64,000 bases of DNA from Cinclus cinclus. Taxonomy: Eukaryota; Chordata; Aves; Passeriformes; Cinclidae. The stretch lies in the NCBI RefSeq assembly GCF_963662255.1, contig NC_085050.1, forward strand, positions 22,554,131 through 22,618,130, given 5' to 3'. Of this stretch, positions 49,301 through 60,500 are shown in pieces (position 1 is the stretch's first letter; the number at the start of each line of letters is the position of its first letter). The notes under the pieces were generated by a model. That model had not been told where the DNA came from. It searched no databases and saw only the letters and a program-made list of their open reading frames with translations. The position numbers and the translations under genes were made by a program.

Positions 49301-51644
49301 CCTCAGGACTTATAGACTGGGTCAGGAGAGGGAAAAAAAATAACATATACATTACATATATAAAAACAGCAAAATAAACCCAAGCTTCACAGTTTAAGAC
49401 ATTTTCATGCATCAAAGGAAAAGCAAGTTCAAACACTTGTTTTTAATCTATTAACATGCAATACTGAAGCTTGCTTAGCTTTTGGTGCTTGTGTTGAGGT
49501 GCTTTTTCTTGTTCCTTTAGAAATATTTAAAAAATATATACCCATTGTTTATTGTCAGGTTTCTGTAGATTTGTGTATTGCACATGTACATACTCACTTA
49601 ACTAATAAACTGTCGCTTTAAATTCACATCCTATTTAATTTGTGATCTACACTTACATAAAAGTAAAAATCCTATGAAGCAGACTTTAAGAGACACTTAA
49701 GCTTCTCAATCAATAAACAACCATTAAAAACTCAGCTCAAAAGGAGGTGCAGGCTATCCCTTCTAATTACAGCTGTTATTTAATTGTCAAAATGGGGTAT
49801 TTTGTACTGTATGATTAAAAAGTACATTTTAACGTTGCCAGTAGCTGCCAGTGTTCAACAAATAGTTACTGAATCAGATAAAAAAATACTAAATTCTATT
49901 TATACATGGTGTATCAATAATAAGAAAAAATAAGAGACTAGGGAGAGAAATATAAATCTCTAAACAATGCCACCTATCATTCTAACCACAGAACAGATCC
50001 TCAAGGTCACCACACTCACATAAGTAAGTTTTCACTCACTAAGTAAGCATCAGAACTCTTGCATTCTATTTTCCACCAAAGTTAAACAAGAAAAAACACG
50101 GAACTTATTCTGTAGTGTACCCACACACCTTAATGGACATTAGAGAACCTCAGGTCCTTCATCTCTTTAATTTACACTTTACCAGATAATTTTTTCCACA
50201 CAGTTTTACAGCTGCTGTAAGGAAGGAACTTACAGTCTAACCAGAATTCAAATCCTTAAAACCTGCCCAGGAGATTCAAAATACCAAGTTACAACAGTGA
50301 CACCGATAATACATGAAACCTATTTTCCTGCAAATTCCACCAAGACACGTAAATTAATTTTGACAGCTCCTACCTCAGTCTTCTTGGGAGAAACCTTCTC
50401 CTTCTTTGGTGTTGCCTTCTCTTCTTTCCCTGAAGCCATTTTTTCTCTTGATAGTGAATTTTGAGCACCTCTTTCCTTTTCAGCAATCTCTTCTTTTTTC
50501 CCATCAGATGATTGTGGGGATACACAAGAACCTTTCAACTGTTCAGATTTAGTTTGTGGCTTTGCAGAGTAATTCTTGGCTGCACCAGCTGACTCTGTTG
50601 CTTTCACTTAGAAGGAGGCAGAGGGAGAAGAGCTCATATAGAAAAAATGTATCTCATTAATATTACAAATTAGTGCAATGCTTTTCAGTTACTGTGTCCT
50701 ACCTCTTTCTGACTGCTTATATCCCGTTGTTGTATTAGGGCTGCTGTTGATGCTCAGTACTGTTTGCTCTCCTGTATCTCTCCGAGCCTAAGCAAACACA
50801 CAATGCCAAAGTCAGGGATGTGTGTCCCAAGCTACCACTGAGATACAGCAACACACTTCACTTAATTTTGACTAGAACTTAAAATACCATCCCAACAGAG
50901 GTATCCAGCACACATTGTCTGACTAGGCAGGACACCCTCTACTGAGCAAGGAAAAGCCAAGAGGGAAGCATAAAAAGTATTTTCTTTACATGAACACACT
51001 CTCCTGTTGTTTTTAATGAATTTGTATGGAAGTCTCAAAACAAAGATGTCTAAATAAGAACACTCCCAGCGATGCAATTCCTAAAAGCTTAAGTTTAAAA
51101 AGAATTCCACCTTTTTCTTCTGTGGTGTTTCATCCAACATGGCCAGAGTTCTTGCAAATTCTTCATCTTCATGCAGCTGTCTCTCCAGCTGAAAGAAAAA
51201 TTTTTAAAAAATTTCAGGCTAATACCGAACAAGTTCTAAATCTAGCATATTTTTTAAAAACTCTAAGCAAGTACATAGCTGGAAAAAGGGGGTCCTACCA
51301 GAGGCAAATAAATTTCTGGAAATGGCACTGAATTACTTGTTTCCCCCAGAAAGTAAGACTAGTTAAATCTAGTGAGAAAAATGGATTTGTTGTACTAGAA
51401 ACATTATTATACCTATATTACCTGTTTTCAAATGAGTTTTTTGTTCATATTTCCTAATGTTGTGTATCCTTTTCTTTTAAGTAATCAACCTTTGAAGGCA
51501 GCACCTCCTAACAAACAGCCTGCAACAAGATGTAACCTGTTGGCTTTATCAGAAGCAGTCCCAAAAGACAAGTAGTAACAATGCCTGTTAAAAGTTATGA
51601 TGTCTCCAGAATTAATGTTCTCTTCTAATACTACTAGTAATATA

Positions 51645-51685
<41 letters not shown>

Positions 51686-54562
51686 TGTCTGTTTTGGAGA
51701 GTTTAACTACTGCCCTTAGCCCTGCTCTTAGTGTCAGTTATATTTACTTTAGGGAAGGAAATATACTTTAGCTTTCTATTATTTATACAACTGATTTTCT
51801 CTGATAGAAAAACCAGTAAGAAAAAAAAAGTGCACAACATCTATAAAAGTTACTTATTAATTGTACAAAACCCCACCAAAGTCAATTTGGTTTCATTTTC
51901 ATTCCACTTAACAACATAAACCTGACATCTCCAGTGATAACTGATGCTTCAGTTACCTTTCCTGTCCAATATGGTGCCTTGGGGAAAACCATTTCTATTC
52001 ATGAATAGTGATTGCTATCAATAAATACTGACCATTGTTTCAACAAGAGAACAACAGAATTACTTTCATAACTGCAATCCAAGATGCCATGGTCTAAGAT
52101 CCCAATAGAAGATGTTCTAAAACCAGTATGCCACAGCCATTGTTTGTATGTGTTCCTAACAGTGAAATCCACCCTCCCTTTGTACAGTGAGAAAGGGAAA
52201 GGGCAGTGACCACCAAATGCAAAGCAGAATGAGGCAGAGATACACCTGATATATAGTACTTCAATGCACAGAAACTCTTGACTGTTATACATAAGATCAG
52301 TTCAAATGAAAGACATCATCTTATTTTTCCTGACAGGTTAACCTTCTGCTAGGGTAAAGTTGGATCCATTTACTCTCATCCTTACCTTCAGAGGTGCAGA
52401 TTTGTCTGTACCATCTACTTATTCCAAACAATACTCAATATCACAAATATATGTGGGAAATCAAATTTTCCCAAAAGCAAGGAAGTATGGGTAAGTGTAC
52501 CTTCCTCTCATATTAGTACTGATTCAAATATGAAAGTTTAAGACATGTAAGGGTCATTCACATTTTTCTCAACTATAATAAAATTCAGAAGACAAGTAAA
52601 ACAGATCACAGATGGCAATGACTTTTAATTTTTCACTCCAGAGAATGAAAAGAACAGAACACCATGCAAAACACCAACAAAACATGAGGAAGCAGAAAGT
52701 GAATTTTGTGTTAAAGGCAGGATTATTAGAAGCACATCAGCTGCACACATAGAGAAAGTCTGCATAAAGACAAAATAGATTAAGTGATACACTCTATTTA
52801 CATAACTGAAATAATGCCTATAAAAATAACTGTGTGACCAGGCTTGCACACATCAATGAATTTTATTACATTTAGTTATAGCATACCTAGAAAACCCATC
52901 TTAATTTCTTAAGGACAAACAATTTTAAGTTAAACAAACTGCTCTTGATATAGAGCATTAAATTTGTAGAGCTTTTACCTCTGAATCTTCTTCAAGCTGC
53001 AGTTGCCTAGCAATGGCCTCATCATCTAGTGTGCTGTCTCTGCTCTGTGAAGGCTATATTAAAGAAAAAAAACCCAACCGTTTAGTTGCCCCATTACTGT
53101 GTCAATTATAATAATTTAGTATGTATAGATTCTATACATACAGACTCTGTATGCTTCTAGAAAAGAACTGTGAATGAGACATGCAGCATTAATTTCTAGC
53201 TCTCTAACCTAAACACTATTAAACAAGGGTATTTTCAAGAGATTTTATTATTCAAAACAAGACCATGCTATAATACAAATATCTCAACTCTTCAAACAAT
53301 GCTGAACATCTCTGAAGTTATCACAGTTGGCCCACTTGAAAAATACATCAGTAACTACACTGGGAATTTTTACTTCACTTGTGCTTTGTTATTCCATGAA
53401 TATGTGCACCATAAAGCTTGGGAAAACAATCTTATTCCTCCCTCTCCTGCCTGCCCTCCACCCTCAAATATAAGCTATCCCTTCTGCTCACTAACCTCAG
53501 AAAACTTAATGGAATTCAAGAAAAGTCACTTGAGAAGGGGCAATAAGAAAACACCCACTTTGTGCTATCTTATCCAACACAGAACTGCTATTCCAAACTT
53601 GTATTTGAGGACTTGCTGTCCACACATGTATCACCAGAGCTCAACTTCTATGTGAGTGATCATTACTAAGTAACACAAGACAGGAGCACCAGTTAAGTAC
53701 TTCCTTGCAGTCAAACTGTTCACTTTGAGCTGCCATCAGACACACAGGCAGCCTTAAGGAACAGCATCACTACTCACCTCTTTCCTTTTACTTGCTACCA
53801 GTTTCTTTTCTGAGCGTTGGACACTCCTCGTCCCAAAGAAATCAAGTGCAGAGGTGGGAGTCTGTTTCACTGGAGAGAGGGGTTTGCTTTTAGCTTGTGG
53901 TTTTGCCGCTTCTTTTTTCACAGAATATGTTCCAGGACAACCAACCCCTGATGTCCCGTTCTCCCTGGGTTTCAGGGAAATTCTTTCACTGGCAAAATCA
54001 TCATCTTCATCTAAACACAAAGAGAATTCCATTACCTCTGGGACACAGAACTCAAGTTCTAATAATGGAACTGCCAAGAGAACTATTTTGGCACATTACA
54101 TCCTAAATGTAGATGATTTAGATCCTAAAAAAATGCTACAGGCATTCAAAAGTTTTTGGAAAAAAAGGCTGAGTTGCACAACATGTAGTATTTAACAACT
54201 TTAATAGCAGAACTCAAGTCTGAACAGATTCAGTACTGAAATGACATGACATTTGTTACTTGTGCTCATACATTACCTCTCAATTAGAGAAGTTCACAAG
54301 AAATGCCTTCCCTTCTTAAACAGGGCAAACAACAAACAAAATCTAGACAGAAATTTGAACTCTCTCCTTAATTAATGCATGTCAAATTTAACAGCACAAC
54401 TCTTCTTTCATGTTTTATTTGAAGCACAAAGGCACATTTGTTTCATTACTTTATAGTATTCATCAACAAAGCAGCTAATATAGGCTTTGTAGACATGGAT
54501 TTTTAAGAATCTCTCCATCTTACGTTACAAACCAAGGAAAAATACCAGAACATATTCTTCAC

Positions 54563-54594
<32 letters not shown>

Positions 54595-57500
54595 AAAAAA
54601 AACCAAAACTTGGATAAGCTTCCTAATTAAAGTCTTGCTTACAATTTAGGAATGTTTTAGCAAAAACATTTCAATGCCATTTCTCACTTTTTCCCTCTCA
54701 GAGATTCTACGAGCTCTCTACAACTCTCCTTACAGTACAGTCAAAACCAATTCAAAGAAATACAGCAGTTTCACAGAACACATAAATCAGACAAGATCAG
54801 CAAGACAAAATGGATTTTTCAGTTTGAAATGAGGAGGAAAAGTGGCATAGTCTTACTAAGAATTAGTCCCCAGACCTCCAAAGAAAATTTTAATCTCTCC
54901 TTTTTGGACTCTTCTCTAATAACCAGGACGTGGTCTGCCCAGCAATGAAAAAAGAAAGAGGGTTTGATGGCCATTTATTCATTCTGAACCCAAACTCTTC
55001 ATCTAGTCAATCAATCAACAAAAAATTAATACCAAGGACTTCAAAGAGTTTTATGTCATGTTGTGAAGCCTTACTGAGAGTTACAGAAATGAAACCCTCT
55101 CACTGAGGCATTGCCACATCTTAATACAACAACACAGAAGACAAACATCACTGGACAATCTTCTGACTCATGATAAAAGCACCATCTCTGTGAATTCTTC
55201 TACAGACTCGAAGCGAGCAAATAAACAGAGAGAAAATCCCCAAAATTAACATCAGACACACTAAAAGAGCAGTGGAAAGACTAGAGAGGAACAGAAACAG
55301 AGGCAGTTTTATTTGCATGCCTCTAACTGAAGTCTAGTTTTATTTTTCTCAAAATAGAGATGTTTTAGACACTCTCCTCAACATATCATAAACACAGATT
55401 GTTCTGAACATGTTTTTTAACAGAATTTAAACTGACAGCATTATCACAAAAACATATTCATTTTCCAGCAACCCCTAATTTAAATCTCCATATTTCTTTT
55501 CATATAAAAATTTTTCTTACTGCTTCCCTTTGTTTAGATGATGTTATATGTCTGTCATCTCTTATCTTTGTTGTATTCTAGACAAAGATGGAGGGAAACA
55601 ATTATTTTTTGTTTCACTTGTTCTCAACAGATGGCAGTGTTTTAGAGTGTTCTAGGCATTAGTCAGAACTTGCTGCTATTGAGCACTTACTATGCAGAAT
55701 ATAATGAGAACCAAGCAGGATTCCACCTATTGCTGGGAGAGAAAGTTCAGAGAGGGAAAAAACTAACACAAAGATGCATCTGTAAGGGGGTAGATTGGTT
55801 GAGCAGTTAATTTGAGTATGCCTGAAGATAAAAATTTATCCAAGAGAAAGTACCATTTCAGCCAACTCAATTCACAAAGCAATATACAGAAGAGAAAATT
55901 CAATCCCAGGCCCTCAGCTAACAGTGGCAAGTTTTACACTAGCTAAAAGCTTTACTGTTCTCAGCACAATTTATTTTCCCAATGCAGCAGTAAATGTCCT
56001 TCTGCCATTCAGCTCAATTTAACAAATTATGGCATGTCAGGGAGATTTGGACACTAGATGTTCCTAATTTACAACAGTTTCAAGTCTGAATAGGAGATTG
56101 CTAATCTCAAACAATTTCAAGAATATTTTTGGTTCGTTCAAATTTTTCAGTCTAACAAAAAAAAAACCAACTGTGGGAGTAAAATATACTGCTACTGTAA
56201 ATCAGCAGCTAATGAAGATGTAATTACAATTATTTATCTAAAGATTATACAAATCATGTTCTGCCCCCCTGCTCCTAGCTTTTCTTAAAATAAGGACTGG
56301 TCAATGCTAAAAAGAATTTTTACTTATCATTACTGTGATCAAAAGATCTGTATGCAATATCGTTTTTTTTCATTATTCACTTATAACCATAAAGAGCAAT
56401 AAAACCCAGCAGGATATTGCTTTCTCTTAAGCAGAAAGTAAATACAATAGGATTTTAATCATATGTGGACTCAAGTAATTTATTTAGCCGTACTACATAT
56501 TATCAATAGTTAGAACTTGGCTTTAATTACGTTGCTCCAAGAAATGACAGGATTAGAAGCATTTATTGAGTGCAAGCAGTGACTGAAGACAGACAAGAGA
56601 CTCACTTATGAACAGTCACTGATAAATGTAAATAAAGAAAAGGGAGAATGAGAACATGGAAGTTGTTATTAGGAAACAAAACCAGCCTGATTCTATTAAG
56701 TGGGTTTCAAAAGAGGCTTTAGGGGACTGACACTCAGGCTACAGTTCCATCCTAGGTACAGGAAATTATAAACACATCACAGATTCACCTGATCTCCAGG
56801 CACTCCCCTTATTTCAAGTACTGATAAGCACCAACTTTTCCAGCAAAACTTGACACTCTTCCTTGAAACAAACTGCTCCTTTGCACCTACTGCCACAGAA
56901 GTGAACAGCAAAGTTAATCAGCTGCACACCTCCAGTCTCCTTACAAGCATGAAGGCAACTTTATTTACAGCTCTGAAAATGCCAAGAGTCATACTATTGC
57001 TGCTGCACTAATCAGGTCAATGTTTGTCAACACGTGACCTGTAAAAGGAAAAAGATGTGTTCTTTTTCATACAAGCAAGTCAACAATTTGTGGAAAATAC
57101 AAGTGAAAATTTGGGTTTTAACTTGTAAAAATTGTATATTAATTGCATTCTTACAGGAGTTGCTGGGCAAACCTTGAGACAGCCTTATACAGGAGCATGA
57201 ACTTCACTGAGAACTAGGAATCAATTTCACCATCAACGAAATGACTTTTCTATTGCAAAACCTTTCTATAGCAGAACATGACTATTCCAAGAACAGTATT
57301 TCCTGTTTACAGTGATCCATTTTTGTGTGCTACACAATGAAAAAATATCCTGAACATACACTTTATTTTTTCCAGGATCACCTCAGAACTACAAACACAA
57401 GCAAAGACTATATATATATTTTAGTTGAGGCTTCTGGAAATCAAGTGCATGTGACAAAGGGAAATCTAATCATGTGATCAATGGAACACACAGGCAGCGA

Positions 57501-60500
57501 CAATCAGGAGATTGCTTTTAATTATTTTGTATGTAAACACTTCACATGAGGCAGGGATCTATTGTGCCAGGCAATGTAGGAGGACAAACTTCCCTAGCAA
57601 CAAACAACTGTCATCCTGGGGGTTTTAAGAGCTGCTCCATGACGTTAAAGCACAGCTGGCTTTCATTTAAACACCATTCCAGCAATAGCACAATTATGTT
57701 AATAAACCAATGCCAGCAGGTCACTTGTAACTCCTTGTTACTCCTCTTCCTCCTTCCTACCCTCACTCTTTCTCAGAAGAGTTTCACCTGTTGATTATTG
57801 AACAACATCTGTGGTTGTTCCCAAACTGAGGCTGATGAAAATTATCTAGGCTGTTTTAAACATAAATTCCTTTTAAAAGGCTTGGGTACAGGAATTACCT
57901 CAGCCACTCTAAAAAGGGACCAATCTATTGTAGGCAGGGACAATGGCAATAAGCAGCATAGGACAGCTCCTCAGAGGGCCTTCAGAACAATGTATTTTAT
58001 TAATTTATTAAATTTCTGTACTGCTGAGTTGTTCCTCACTAGAGAATATAATTCCCTGGTTCCAATTCTATTTAGGATACAAAATATTTGAGGCAGTGGC
58101 AGACTCTTACTATGATGTCATAAAACCAACTCCAAATACAGGCAGGGCATCTACAGATTATAAATAACTTGTACTTATTATGATGTATGTTGAATGGCAT
58201 TTATAGACTACTACATAAGGATTTCTGTGGGGAGCTAAAGGACTACATCCTGAACTCATTAAATCTACATTACTTGAAAAAAATGGTAACTCTGGACTGC
58301 ATTTTCAGTTTCAATGTTGCCTCTTCTGCACAAGTACTTAAAAGAGTTCCTATCCTGAACAGAACATGCCATCTCCAGCAACAGGCATTGCTGTCTAAGC
58401 TAAACTTAGGATGCAGAAAGTAAGGCTTGTCTACAGTCCTAGTATTGACTTTATTTACATTACCTATGCATGGGTCAGTACTCAAAACTCCCAGCACTTG
58501 GCAGGACTGAGTTTTGTATTCATCTTTTGCCTAAACAACTCTTTAAGAAGATAACCTTTAAGAAAACCACTTCTCAAAGAAGTCAGCAAGTCTACTTCAA
58601 CTCAACCCCTGTCGAGTCCTTCCAAAGAACAGATGGTACGTGTGATCAGCAAAATGTATTTTTTCTTTCTCCTCATTTAAAAAAGCTAATAGTTGGAACC
58701 TACATTTAAAAATTTAGGTATTATGTCATTATGTCATTTTAGATTTTACATGCTATTTCTCAAAAAGCTGATTTTAGAAGTACTACAAACATGTACTTTA
58801 AACCACAATTGTTAGCACCTGGCTTATATTGACATATCCATCTGCTGTTATAAAAATATAAAGTTTATCTAAATAATTTCATCTTTACACACCTGAAGCT
58901 AATTTACCTTTAGATTTTTCAGCTATAAAAGGTAAATCTTAGAAAGCTGCCTCTGCTTTATTTTTCATTTTGAGATAAAAAGGTTTAGGGATACAAGACT
59001 GAAATGCAGTTAACTACCATGAGTTAGACACTTGAATGTCAAATTACACATGAGTGCCTTTGATATCCTTCGTCCAACACATACCAAATAAAATTGTTAG
59101 TAAAGTCTGTATGCTTAGTTTTTGGACCATTAAAATACATAAGAAGAGTGAATATATTTAAACCAAAGTAAATTATCTTAATCTGCAAACCCACCAATTA
59201 TAGCAACTCCTTCCAAATTAAATGCTTGCACATGGCATAGAAACAGCTGTGTGTATTACCTCGGCAAGCAATTAGAAGGGATCAGTCCATTAACTCGTTC
59301 CAATTTTATTCCAATTATTATTACTGAAATTTTATTCACTTGAGCAGGTTACTTTTCTACAACTGTAGTTCACAGAAGCAGATCAATGCAATGAAATTTC
59401 AAGTTCTGGTTTAATTGCCTGAAGTTACCTGCATGACAGGAATATTCAGTAATGCCATGTGAATAATTACAAAACAGGAAAAAAAATAATTTCAAGCAAT
59501 CCAGGCAAGTATAGATGCGCTAATTTTTTCCAGCTACAGTTCAAGCAGCTCAGCTTACTGAGCCTCTCAGGACACAGTGCTCTGTTTTCAGAGTAAATCA
59601 AATTTGCTCAGTTTGTTTTTTGTTTTCAAACAAAATCAATCAGCGTAGAAAAAAAAATCCCAACACAAATCCTCCTTTTGCATTTTGAACTAATCCATCA
59701 GATTAACCACGTTAAAACCAGTTACTCTGGGAACTCAATAAGGAGACCTAAAAGGGAGAAAAAAGGTCTCCAGCATGGAGAATAGGAACAAGCAGAGGAA
59801 AGCAAGAACATCTTGAGCTAACACAGCTACATCTTGAAGAGATGCTACAGAGACTAAACTAATATTAATTTTATTTCATGTCCTGCCATGTTTGAAATAC
59901 AGGCTGATAAGTAATTCTAATATCTTCTGATAAATTAATCCCTTTTTTTAAGTCAGAATTACATTTATTTCTCAATACTATTGTTATCTTCATTTCTGTA
60001 GAAAGAAAAAAGGACCACTTCTGTGTGAATAACATTCTATTTTACTCTATCCACACTTCTGGTTTACACTCACTCTCCTGTTCAGGGAGTTTACTATCAT
60101 ACATTCACTATGGTCATACAACTCAACTCTTAAGAGTTGGAGTACAAGAGCACGTTTACTATTATATGACCCTTATGTTATTCCCAAACTGGTATTCCCA
60201 AACTCAACCGAATAAATTCTAAACAGTTTCACTCTTCAGTAACTTTTACATTCTCCTCTACAACACCCATCCCTGCTTCTTCAAAGGATTTATGCCAGAA
60301 CCCACTCTTCATTCCTCAAATGCATTTCAAAACTCCCTTAAGGTTCAACTACACCTTCTCAACAGACCTTTCATGAAACACTTCAGAGGAAAGTTGGTAC
60401 ACAGAATACTATTTATCTCCTCCTCACATTTTCACTTAAGTATAGCATTCTCCATAAGTAAGTAGAACATAAATATTGCCCAGGAAGTGCCAATGACAGT

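Noticed and set aside
53854..54195. 113-residue plus-strand open frame
   Set aside because: It is the antisense shadow of RFC1 exon R2.
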